Both the position numbers and the translations under genes were made by a program. From Candidatus Bathyarchaeota archaeon (GTDB lineage Archaea > Thermoproteota > Bathyarchaeia > Bathyarchaeales > UBA233): a DNA stretch of 13,096 nt. The DNA is taken from positions 1 to 13,096 of the forward strand of contig JARYMR010000034.1 in assembly GCA_029907045.1 (NCBI GenBank), given 5' to 3'. Below the pieces are notes generated by a model. It was not told where the DNA came from and made no database searches. It saw nothing but the letters and a program-made list of their open reading frames with translations. Position 1 is the first letter of the stretch; each line of letters opens with the position of its first letter. Of the stretch, positions 1-5,603 are shown piece by piece.

Positions 1-2
1 TT

Positions 3-350
3 AAAACGGATCTTGTTGCACTATTAATCCAGATTGTCGTAGGAACAATAATCGTCGCCCCTGTCCTTTGGTTAGCCGGAAGAGCACTTGTAGGGAAAGA
101 AAAAGCAAAGTTCACGGATGCAGTATGGATAGTGATTCTCGGAACAGTAATAGGTGCGGTCATCGGAAGTTTCATTGGTGGCTTAATTGCCGCAATTATA
201 ATGCTCATTGTATGGCTTGCATTGATTAAGCATTTCTTTGACTGTGGATGGATAATGGCATTGGCAATCGCCATCATTGCAGTAATAATCTTCATAGTAA
301 TAGTTGCAATACTTGCATTAATTGGCATTGGATTATTAGCGTTTATCTAA
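3..350 (+). CDS. Small multi-spanning membrane protein, 5' end cut by window edge
   Basis: The frame is open from base 3 to the TAA ending at 350, giving 115 visible residues and no in-frame ATG, so the true start lies left of the window. The GTG at 132 falls inside the protein and should not be taken as the start. The visible part is almost wholly hydrophobic and fits four membrane helices, with short charged stretches only around residues 32-38 (GKEKAK) and near the motif KHFFDCGW. The second helix contains small-residue spacing of the GxxxGxxxG type (GTVIGAVIGSFIGG), which usually packs helices tightly. I do not recognise a function. Similar short helical proteins are annotated as hypothetical in other archaea. 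It converges with the endA-like gene across a 121-bp gap. Confidence 0.75.
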   Translation, partial: KTDLVALLIQIVVGTIIVAPVLWLAGRALVGKEKAKFTDAVWIVILGTVIGAVIGSFIGGLIAAIIMLIVWLALIKHFFDCGWIMALAIAIIAVIIFIVIVAILALIGIGLLAFI

Positions 351-388
351 AACTAAAACGTGAAAAACTAGTTTGATCCTTCGAACCC

Positions 389-400
389 CTCTTTTTATTC
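389..400 (+). terminator. Probable T-rich terminator after the membrane protein gene
   Basis: A pyrimidine-rich stretch with a five-T run (bases 392-396) sits about 40 bp past the stop codon at 350, in the gap between two convergent genes. Archaeal RNA polymerase terminates at such T-tracts without needing a hairpin. No strong stem-loop precedes it. The call rests on composition and position only. Confidence 0.4.
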
Positions 401-471
401 AAATTTTAGCTTTTGCAACCGCTCGAAGAAATTATGCAGCAGAAGACACTTAATGCAAAATAAGTTTAAAC

Positions 472-1026
472 TTAAATCTGCAGCTGAGAAACTGAATAAT
501 AAACTATTTCTCCTCTGCGATTAATAACAGCCAAAACCAACTCCTTTTTGAGGCTTTGACACTGCATCATAGCACGGGTTAAATCCTCCAACGAAATAGG
601 CTTTCCCTCTTGAATATTCAAGATTAGATATTTAGCAGCTTCTTTGCCATACTCACCCCTCTCATAAACTCGAAAATCAACGCCTAAACCAAAACCTTCC
701 CGCACCACATACCCACGGCTCCTTAGGTCACGGTAAGTCAGGTATGCGGCCCAAGCATTTTCATTGAAAGCCTCATAGCAACGCAGAAGTTTCTGAAAAT
801 CCACGGGCTCCCCTTTTTCATCTTCAATTTCCAGTAGTTTCTTTTCCAAAAGGTATAGTGCTTCATAAAAAGTGAGTAGAAGTTCATCATTTTCTATTGT
901 GCCATATCCTCTTGAAGAAATGCTCTCTGTATTCTGGTTTTTTGGAATTCTTACACCCTTTTCCAATAGTAATCCCTTAAATTTGAGTTCTGTGTTGCCA
1001 GACGCTTTTTCTTTGCTTTTGCTCAT
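472..1026 (-). CDS. endA: tRNA-splicing endonuclease (EndA family) subunit lacking the catalytic His
   Basis: The 184-residue protein has the EndA architecture. The N-terminal domain contains the family motif YEALYLLEKK (residues 54-63). The C-terminal nuclease domain contains YRDLRSRGYVV (98-108), DFRVYERG (117-124) and a final strand GEIVYY (172-177). EndA cuts both exon-intron junctions in bulge-helix-bulge RNA with a Tyr-His-Lys triad. Tyr121 and Lys161 are present. The expected His, which in methanogen EndA begins the H-x-x-Y-L stretch, aligns with Ala130 in EAAKYL, and the whole protein contains no histidine. Loss of the general acid suggests a structural (beta-type) subunit of a heteromeric enzyme, with the catalytic partner encoded elsewhere. 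It lies 27 bp downstream of mtnA on the same strand and is probably co-transcribed. Family assignment is firm; the structural role is inferred. Confidence 0.88.
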   Translation of the reverse strand: MSKSKEKASGNTELKFKGLLLEKGVRIPKNQNTESISSRGYGTIENDELLLTFYEALYLLEKKLLEIEDEKGEPVDFQKLLRCYEAFNENAWAAYLTYRDLRSRGYVVREGFGLGVDFRVYERGEYGKEAAKYLILNIQEGKPISLEDLTRAMMQCQSLKKELVLAVINRRGEIVYYSVSQLQI

Positions 1027-1053
1027 TTAAACCATCAACCAGTAGCCACATTT

Positions 1054-2073
1054 TCATTTAAACTTATCAAAATCTTTCTTATATAGAATCCCGCTTTCGC
1101 AGATTATTGCTGTCACGTATTTAAGGGGGGTTATGTCGAATGCTGGGTTTAAAGCGTCCACTCCTTCTGCAGCAATTCGCAATGAACCTATTTGGGTGAC
1201 TTCTTCGGGTCTCCTTTCTTCAATAATGATGCCTGCTGAGGTGTGTGTCAAATCAAAGGTGGATTTTGGAGCTGCCACATAGAAGGGTATGCCATGTTCT
1301 TTGGCTAAAACCGCCACAGTAAAAGTTCCAATCTTGTTGATTACTGCGTCTTGAACTATTCTGTCAGCGCCCACAACCACTTTACTAACCATTCGCTTAA
1401 ACATTACATAACCAACCATGTTATCAGTAATCAAAGTAACTGGTATGCCATCCCTCTTAAGCTCATAAGTTGTTAACCTTGCCCCCTGCAATTTTGGACG
1501 AGTCTCCGTGGCGATAACCCTAATCTTTTTTCCTTGCTCCCAAGCAGCTCTTATGACTCCAAGAGCCGTGCCATACTCAACAGTTGCCAAAGCACCAGCA
1601 TTACAATGGGTTAGAACAACATCTCCATCATTAATGAGTTCAGCGCCAAACTTTCCAATCATGCGATTCGCCGCGGCATCCTCATCAGCTATTCTCTTCG
1701 CTTCCTCAACAACAAAAGCAGCCAAAGTCTCCGCACTTCCCGAAAACTCCCTTGCCTTAGCCAAAATTCTGTCCACAGCCCAGAAAAGATTAACACCCGT
1801 CGGTCTTGTACTCCTTAAAATTTCTGCAGCTTTTTCCAGTTCATAAACAAGTTCCTCTTTACTTTTACTTTTCGAGTGGTATGCTGTTAAAGCTAGGGCA
1901 AAGGCTGCTGCAGCACCAAGAAGAGGAGCACCCCTAATCTTCATTGTTTTTATGGCTTCAGCCACATCACCACAACTTTTCATCTCAAGCGTTACAGTTT
2001 CCCAAGGAAGCCTTGACTGGTCTATGGTGAGTACGGTTCCATCATGCCACTCAATCGTTCGAGTTCGCATCAT
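1054..2073 (-). CDS. mtnA: Methylthioribose-1-phosphate isomerase (MtnA)
   Basis: MtnA isomerises 5-methylthioribose 1-phosphate to methylthioribulose 1-phosphate, a cytosolic step in recycling the methylthioadenosine left by polyamine and SAM metabolism. The 339-residue length is typical. Motifs in order are IRGAP (46-50), RPTGVNLFWAVDR (90-102), THCNAGALATVEYGTALG (155-172) with catalytic Cys157, ETRPKLQGARLT (190-201), TDNMVGY (216-222), GADRI (235-239) with catalytic Asp237, and NKIGT (246-250). The RPTGVNL and LQGARLT segments favour MtnA over the related archaeal ribose-1,5-bisphosphate isomerase and over eIF2B-like subunits. The start at 2073 is supported by a GAGG six bases upstream; a second Met follows immediately. 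The stop is TGA. The gene leads a likely operon with the endA-like gene and diverges from the HhH gene. Confidence 0.95.
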   Translation of the reverse strand: MMRTRTIEWHDGTVLTIDQSRLPWETVTLEMKSCGDVAEAIKTMKIRGAPLLGAAAAFALALTAYHSKSKSKEELVYELEKAAEILRSTRPTGVNLFWAVDRILAKAREFSGSAETLAAFVVEEAKRIADEDAAANRMIGKFGAELINDGDVVLTHCNAGALATVEYGTALGVIRAAWEQGKKIRVIATETRPKLQGARLTTYELKRDGIPVTLITDNMVGYVMFKRMVSKVVVGADRIVQDAVINKIGTFTVAVLAKEHGIPFYVAAPKSTFDLTHTSAGIIIEERRPEEVTQIGSLRIAAEGVDALNPAFDITPLKYVTAIICESGILYKKDFDKFK

Positions 2074-2107
2074 GTTTAGCCTCAGTAAATGGTTTATGCC
2101 AGAAGGA

Positions 2108-2118
2108 GTATAAAATAT
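2108..2118. promoter_or_regulatory. Single TATA box shared by mtnA and the divergent HhH gene
   Basis: The AT element GTATAAAATAT is the only good TATA-like sequence between the two divergent genes. Read on the plus strand, its centre lies about 27 bp before the ATG at 2140, predicting a leaderless transcript. Read on the minus strand it is a TTTTATA-type box whose predicted initiation site, around 2084, would leave a leader of about 11 nt carrying the GAGG of mtnA. Spacing follows the usual archaeal TATA-to-start distance. No transcript data are available. Confidence 0.5.
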
Positions 2119-2139
2119 GTTAATAAAGTGAGCCTTCTC

Positions 2140-2847
2140 ATGCGAAAGGAAAGCATTAGGGTTCTTGTGGAAAATTTTGGAAAAAGATACTCCGAAACAT
2201 TAAGCATAGACCTAACAAGTGGCAAAGACGAAGAAATTTTCAAATGGTTTTTCGCCTCAATCCTTTTTGGTGCTCCAATAACAGAAACTTCAGTTATTAA
2301 AACCTACGAGTGCTTCCGAAAATATAATGTGCTAACGCCCAAGCAAATACTCCAAACCGGATGGGATGGACTTGTCAGAATATTGGATGAAGGAAGCTAC
2401 ACACACTACGACTTCAAAACAGCAGATAAACTCCTGGAAGTTATGCAAAATCTCATCCAAAAATACAATGGAAGCTTAACCCTTCTTTATAATCAAGCTT
2501 CAGATGTGCAAGACTTGAAAAACCGCCTAAAAGATTTGGGGAAGGGCATAGGAGAAGTAACCGTGAACATTTTCTTAAGAGAGCTTCGCAATATATGGGA
2601 CAAAGCCAAACCAGAACCCACAAGCCTTGTTTTACTTGCAGCCAAAAACCTTGGAATAATCAAAAAAGAAAAAAGCGAAACTGCCTTAAAACAATTAGAG
2701 GATTTTTGGTTCAAAAATGAAGTGGAAGGGAAATCTTTCATAAATTTCGAAACAGCACTGCTAAGAATTGGTAAAGATTTTTGTAGAAAGGGCAAATGCC
2801 CTTATTGTCTAGTTAAAAACGAGTGCTCGGTTCCGAAGGCGCCTTAA
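2140..2847 (+). CDS. HhH/endonuclease III-like protein with C-terminal four-Cys (Fe-S-like) motif
   Basis: The 235-residue protein is all-helical in style, with a helix-hairpin-helix-like segment LGKGIGEVTVN (133-143) and a C-terminal cysteine set Cys215, Cys220, Cys223 and Cys229 (C-x4-C-x2-C-x5-C). This resembles the endonuclease III iron-sulfur loop, except that the first spacing is four rather than six. The layout matches the HhH-GPD DNA glycosylase superfamily. By eye, the catalytic Lys of bifunctional endonuclease III is replaced by Val140, and the conserved Asp after the hairpin is replaced by Thr161 in PTSLVLLAAKNLGI, so glycosylase activity is doubtful. I chose ATG 2140 over the longer frame from 2089 because a TATA box sits 27 bp upstream of it, inside the longer frame. 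GTG 2128 is an alternative start. The last 35 bp overlap the 3' end of the opposing regulator gene. Confidence 0.7.
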   Translation: MRKESIRVLVENFGKRYSETLSIDLTSGKDEEIFKWFFASILFGAPITETSVIKTYECFRKYNVLTPKQILQTGWDGLVRILDEGSYTHYDFKTADKLLEVMQNLIQKYNGSLTLLYNQASDVQDLKNRLKDLGKGIGEVTVNIFLRELRNIWDKAKPEPTSLVLLAAKNLGIIKKEKSETALKQLEDFWFKNEVEGKSFINFETALLRIGKDFCRKGKCPYCLVKNECSVPKAP

Positions 2848-3592
2848 CATAAGTGATGACTTCTATTGGGCATTCTCCCGAAAGCTTCAGCTTTCTCTTC
2901 CACTCTTCACCAACAGCAATAAGCGAGAAAAATCCTGAAATCTCAGCCTTTGCTTTCCTGACAAGATTCACCAAAGCCGCTTGGGTTTCTCCGGTCTTAA
3001 CCATATCATCAACAATCAAAACGCTATCCCGCTTTTTAATGGCATCTTTTGGAATGTAAAGCGTCATAGTTACACCAGAATCCCTAAGTGCATAAGTCTC
3101 TTCCAAAAAAGCCTTAACCCCAACTTCTTTGCTTCTCTTCGCAATTATAAGATTAACTCCCAAAGCGCTGGCAACCATAGTTGCTAATGGTATACCATCC
3201 ACAGCCGCCGTCAAAACTTTTGTCACTCGTTTTCCAGCAAAATTCGCAAGGGCATGATTAGCTGCTTGTTGTAAAATGTTAAAATCCCCAACAATCTCAG
3301 TGTTATCAAAATATCCATCTTCATCAAACCTTATCCTATTACGTAATTCAGTTTCCAAACCAACAAGCTTATTTAAAACTTTCCAAAGCTGCCTCGCCCT
3401 CGCAGTATTAGGCAAAACATGTCCCTTGGCATATCTGCTCAAAACAGTCACTGGCAAACCAGTTTTGGAGGCTAACTCACGATAAGTTATGTTTCGCTTA
3501 TACTTTGCTGTCCTAAGCATTTCAATGGTCATTAAACGAAGCTTCAACTCATCCACATGTGTGCTCATGGCAACCCCCTTATACACTGACAC
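2813..3592 (-). CDS. gfcR: GfcR-like transcriptional regulator: HTH plus phosphoribosyltransferase domain
   Basis: The 259-residue protein joins an N-terminal helix-turn-helix of XRE/Cro type (about residues 20-65, with ITYRELASKTGLPVTVLSRY at 35-54) to a type I phosphoribosyltransferase fold. The PRPP-binding loop is clear at 191-203 (VLIVDDMVKTGET). The preceding GDFNILQQAANHAL and VDGIPLA segments resemble orotate phosphoribosyltransferase. This fusion is characteristic of archaeal regulators named GfcR in haloarchaea, where the former enzyme domain appears to sense a metabolite and the HTH binds promoters of sugar-metabolism genes. Targets in this organism are unknown. Met9 (base 3568) may be the true start, because a GGGGGT purine-rich element lies just upstream of it. 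The 3' end overlaps the convergent HhH gene by 35 bp. Domain call firm; regulon inferred. Confidence 0.88.
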   Translation of the reverse strand: MSVYKGVAMSTHVDELKLRLMTIEMLRTAKYKRNITYRELASKTGLPVTVLSRYAKGHVLPNTARARQLWKVLNKLVGLETELRNRIRFDEDGYFDNTEIVGDFNILQQAANHALANFAGKRVTKVLTAAVDGIPLATMVASALGVNLIIAKRSKEVGVKAFLEETYALRDSGVTMTLYIPKDAIKKRDSVLIVDDMVKTGETQAALVNLVRKAKAEISGFFSLIAVGEEWKRKLKLSGECPIEVITYVKAPSEPSTRF

Positions 3593-3835
3593 GTCAATCT
3601 TAAAGCGTTTACCATTTATTATTGCATTACTAATTTAAACCTGTCTGGTTATAAATTTTAGTGTTAATACCGTAGTGCTAAGTGTTGTTATTTTAGCGTT
3701 GCCTTAAAGTAATTAACTGATTAGCTAATATTATACGCCAATAACAAACAGATACTATGGTAGAAATTTTTTCTATAACAATATTATGAAAAAATTTTAA
3801 GCTGAATTGAATAGCATAATAAATTAGAAGAAGTT
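3593..3835. other. AT-rich divergent intergenic region
   Basis: This 243-bp gap separates the divergent gfcR-like and beta-helix genes and presumably holds both promoters. On the plus strand an ATTTTAAG box (about 3794-3801) would start a transcript near 3824, about 12 nt before ATG 3836, where a weak AGAAG precedes the start. On the minus strand several AT-rich boxes lie at about 3599-3640. I see no RNA gene, no reading frame worth calling and no clear operator palindrome. Confidence 0.4.
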
Positions 3836-5065
3836 ATGAAGAAAGTAGCTTTTGGAATAATGTTGGCACTATTCTTGATTTGTATGTTAGCTTTAGCCAT
3901 TAGCATTAAAAATGTTAAATCAGAGCCTAAGACAATAATAGTTCCGGATGATTATTCAACAATACAAGAAGCCATAGATAATGCAAATGCAGGTGACACT
4001 GTTTACGTTAAAGCAGGAATATACTATGAACATGTGGTTGTAAATAAGACATTGATGCTCATTGGAGAAATTAGAGAAACAACAATTATTGATGCTAATG
4101 GCACTGCGACAGCTGTTGAGATAGAATGCTCATTTGTAACTTTTAAGGGATTTACTGTGAGAAATGCAGTGGCTGGAATTTATCTATCGGAAAGAGCGAT
4201 TCAGAATACAGTCGAGAACAATCTAGTGATAAATAATATCGAAGGAATTTGGATTATAACAGCTCATCAGATGAGTTATGGAGAGAATCATGTTATAAAA
4301 AATAACATTATAGCAAACAACGTATATGGTCTGCGATTAAGCGGTTGTGAGTATAATGCAATTTTTCAAAATAAGATAAAAAATAACACTGAAGTTGGCA
4401 TTATGTTAGAGGTTCACCCGACCCAGTATCCCGAACGAAGAGGTTCACATAACAATTTAATCTTTCAAAATGTTATCACCGAGAATAAGATAGGCATTTA
4501 CATTGTAGGGGAGAATAACGTGATATATCACAACAATTTCATCAATAACACAAAAAATGTCCACGTGTATAATATTACCTCATACAATAACTTTTGGGAC
4601 AATGGCTATCCTTCTGGTGGAAACTATTGGAGTGATTATGCTGGTGTTGACCTGTATAGTGGTCCTTATCAAAACATTACTGGTAGTGATGGTATAAGTG
4701 ATACTCCCTACATTATTGATGAGAATAATGTTGATAATTATCCGTTGATGGGTCCATTTAGAAGCTTTAACACTTCTGTTGGCTATTCTGTGGATGTCAT
4801 CTCCAATTCAACAATTGAAAACTTCCAATATTTCGAGTCTAATAGTACTATTAGAATGGTTGTTTCTAACATGACAGCCAATCAAACAACTGGATTCTGC
4901 AGACTAACAATTCCGCATGAACTGATGGCTCCTCCATATAATATAACACTCAACAACACTCCGATAGAATACGACACCATATTTGAAGATGAAACCTTAA
5001 GCATAATCTACTTCACCTATCAACACTCACCAATTGAAATAGTCATAATACCAGAATTTTCATAA
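3836..5065 (+). CDS. Secreted beta-helix (NosD/PbH1-like) surface protein, anchor lost to a stop codon
   Basis: The 409-residue product starts with a signal peptide (basic MKK, hydrophobic 4-24, likely cut near residue 30). It continues with the PDDYSTIQEAIDNANAGD segment that opens many right-handed parallel beta-helix proteins. Repeated N-x-I/V strands follow (about residues 70-255, such as NNIIANNVYGLRL and NVITENKIGIYI). A GGNYWSDYAG segment common in archaeal NosD-like proteins is next, then a C-terminal beta domain. Many N-x-S/T sequons fit a glycosylated exported protein. It ends at IIPEFS. The sequence after the TAA continues in the same frame into a hydrophobic helix and a basic cluster, so the ancestral protein was probably membrane-anchored or sortase-processed. 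As written it would be released. Binding partners or substrates cannot be told; beta-helices often handle polysaccharides. Confidence 0.88.
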   Translation: MKKVAFGIMLALFLICMLALAISIKNVKSEPKTIIVPDDYSTIQEAIDNANAGDTVYVKAGIYYEHVVVNKTLMLIGEIRETTIIDANGTATAVEIECSFVTFKGFTVRNAVAGIYLSERAIQNTVENNLVINNIEGIWIITAHQMSYGENHVIKNNIIANNVYGLRLSGCEYNAIFQNKIKNNTEVGIMLEVHPTQYPERRGSHNNLIFQNVITENKIGIYIVGENNVIYHNNFINNTKNVHVYNITSYNNFWDNGYPSGGNYWSDYAGVDLYSGPYQNITGSDGISDTPYIIDENNVDNYPLMGPFRSFNTSVGYSVDVISNSTIENFQYFESNSTIRMVVSNMTANQTTGFCRLTIPHELMAPPYNITLNNTPIEYDTIFEDETLSIIYFTYQHSPIEIVIIPEFS

Positions 5066-5152
5066 ACTTCAATCTTAGCAACATTCATAGTATTATCAAC
5101 AATCATAGTTATCCTAACACGTCGAAAGAAGAAAAATCTCTCTTTTTCCTAA
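5066..5152 (+). pseudogene. Severed C-terminal anchor of the beta-helix protein (PEF-type sorting tail)
   Basis: Directly after the TAA at 5063-5065 the same frame stays open for 28 codons. It encodes a hydrophobic helix (TSILATFIVLSTIIVILT) followed by RRKKK and a stop at 5150-5152. With the IIPEF just before the stop, this makes the three-part layout of archaeal PEF-CTERM-like sorting signals: short motif, membrane helix, basic end. A single substitution creating TAA is the simplest explanation. It could be a real nonsense mutation, a strain variant, an assembly or sequencing error, or a stop that is sometimes read through. A T-rich stretch at 5141-5147 may also serve as terminator. Confidence 0.7.
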
Positions 5153-5188
5153 CATAACATTGACTATAACTGAAAAACTCAATGATGG

Positions 5189-5229
5189 AACACCATTCCA
5201 AAGTAGAGATACAATAAGGATAATGATGC
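5189..5229 (+). repeat. Degenerate direct repeat of the sequence at the tRNA-Arg 3' end
   Basis: Bases 5189-5202 (AACACCATTCCAAA) recur at 5359-5372 with one change, and bases 5218-5229 (GATAATGATGC core) recur at 5375-5386 with one change. The two halves are 15 bp apart here but only 2 bp apart in the copy next to the tRNA. The repeat could be a decayed duplication or the trace of an integration at the tRNA. No integrase gene is present. Confidence 0.35.
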
Positions 5230-5369
5230 CAATACCAAGGTTATGCGGACCATTCATATTACCATTCTAAACTACTAATTTTCTTTTTTCTAATCTGTCT
5301 TTGAATTCTGTTTCCAAGTACGAATAAAATCAAATATAGACCCTAACGTTAACTTAAAAACACCGTTCC

Positions 5370-5374
5370 AAAAA
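5370..5374 (-). terminator. T-run terminator downstream of tRNA-Arg
   Basis: On the minus strand a five-T run begins 12 bases after the discriminator base, matching the position of archaeal tRNA terminators. The surrounding CTTTTTGGAA is also perfectly complementary to bases inside the tRNA intron. Confidence 0.45.
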
Positions 5375-5385
5375 GAATAATGATG

Positions 5386-5477
5386 CGGGTCCGCTGGGAT
5401 TTGAACCCAGGATCTCCGGCTTAGAAGGCCGACGCGCTTTTTGGAATTTAGCTTTATCCAAGCTGCGCCACGGACCC
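5386..5477 (-). tRNA. tRNA-Arg (anticodon TCT) with a D-loop intron
   Basis: The minus strand folds into a complete cloverleaf once 17 bases are removed. It has a 7-bp acceptor stem GGGTCCG/CGGACCC with discriminator G, and a D-stem GCGC/GCGC with loop AGCTTGGATA. The anticodon stem TCGGC/GCCGG (one wobble pair) carries loop CTTCTAA, giving anticodon TCT, which reads AGA. The variable loop is AGATC, and the T-arm is CTGGG/CCCAG with loop TTCAAAT. Mature length is 75 nt and no CCA is encoded. The extra bases (5439-5455) lie in the D-loop rather than at the usual 37/38 site, so the precursor needs splicing by a broad-specificity endonuclease. An AT-rich box at about 5503-5513 is a suitable promoter. 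Confidence 0.93.
5439..5455 (-). other. 17-nt bulge-helix-bulge intron inside the tRNA D-loop
   Basis: In the precursor, exon bases TTGG pair with intron bases CCAA as a 4-bp central helix. It is followed by 3-nt bulges ATA on the exon-1 side and AAA on the intron-exon-2 side. Cutting after the second base of each bulge removes exactly 17 nt and restores the D-loop end (position 20a/21) next to the GCGC stem. The flanking helices are weak: two AT pairs inside and two GC pairs outside. It is therefore a relaxed motif of the kind handled by heteromeric EndA enzymes. Confidence 0.82.
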
Positions 5478-5502
5478 ACAAGAATTGAATACGAAGCATT
5501 AG

Positions 5503-5513
5503 ATAATAATTTT
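5503..5513 (-). promoter_or_regulatory. TATA-like box of the tRNA-Arg gene
   Basis: On the minus strand an AT-only stretch (AAAATTATTAT) is centred about 31 bp upstream of the mature tRNA 5' end. This would place initiation about 4 nt before the tRNA, a normal archaeal tRNA leader. Confidence 0.4.
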
Positions 5514-5561
5514 ATCTGTATTGGCTGAAAGATTCTTAATAGAAAAATGTTACTTAAAGCT

Positions 5562-5569
5562 TTTAAATA
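5562..5569 (+). promoter_or_regulatory. TATA box of the small gene at 5604
   Basis: TTTAAATA lies with its centre about 38 bp before GTG 5604, predicting initiation near 5592. That leaves a short leader containing the GGAGG ribosome-binding site at 5592-5596. Confidence 0.5.
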
Positions 5570-5603
5570 AGAACTAACTCCTTTTATTTAGGGAGGGGTG
5601 AAG

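Larger units (their letters stand above)
5153..5385. other. Intergenic region with a degenerate copy of the tRNA 3' flank
   Basis: There is no credible gene in this 233-bp gap. A frame across 5290-5499 on the minus strand runs through the tRNA and is discarded. The notable content is a bipartite direct repeat: 5189-5202 matches 5359-5372 in 13 of 14 bases, and 5218-5229 matches 5375-5386 in 11 of 12 bases. The second copy abuts the tRNA 3' end. Confidence 0.4.

Noticed and set aside
1508..1846. 112-codon plus-strand frame inside mtnA
   Set aside because: It lies wholly antisense to a clearly real gene with every family motif and has no recognisable domain or start signals.
2089..2139. Upstream extension of the HhH gene from ATG 2089
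   Set aside because: It would contain the only TATA box of the region and start 15 bp from the mtnA ATG, leaving no room for promoters; ATG 2140 fits better.
2856..2862. RTGATGA-like sequence suggesting a box C of a C/D guide RNA
   Set aside because: It lies opposite the coding end of gfcR and lacks properly spaced D, C' and D' boxes.
4200..4600. Repeated AAT/AAC-rich DNA resembling a repeat array
   Set aside because: It reflects Asn-rich beta-helix coils in the protein; unit lengths vary and there are no CRISPR-like identical repeats.
5063..5065. Stop codon recoding with pyrrolysine or selenocysteine
   Set aside because: The codon is TAA; those systems use TAG and TGA, and TGA serves as a normal stop for mtnA and the GHKL gene here.
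5290..5499. 69-codon minus-strand frame
   Set aside because: It runs straight through the tRNA-Arg gene; the cloverleaf explains the sequence.
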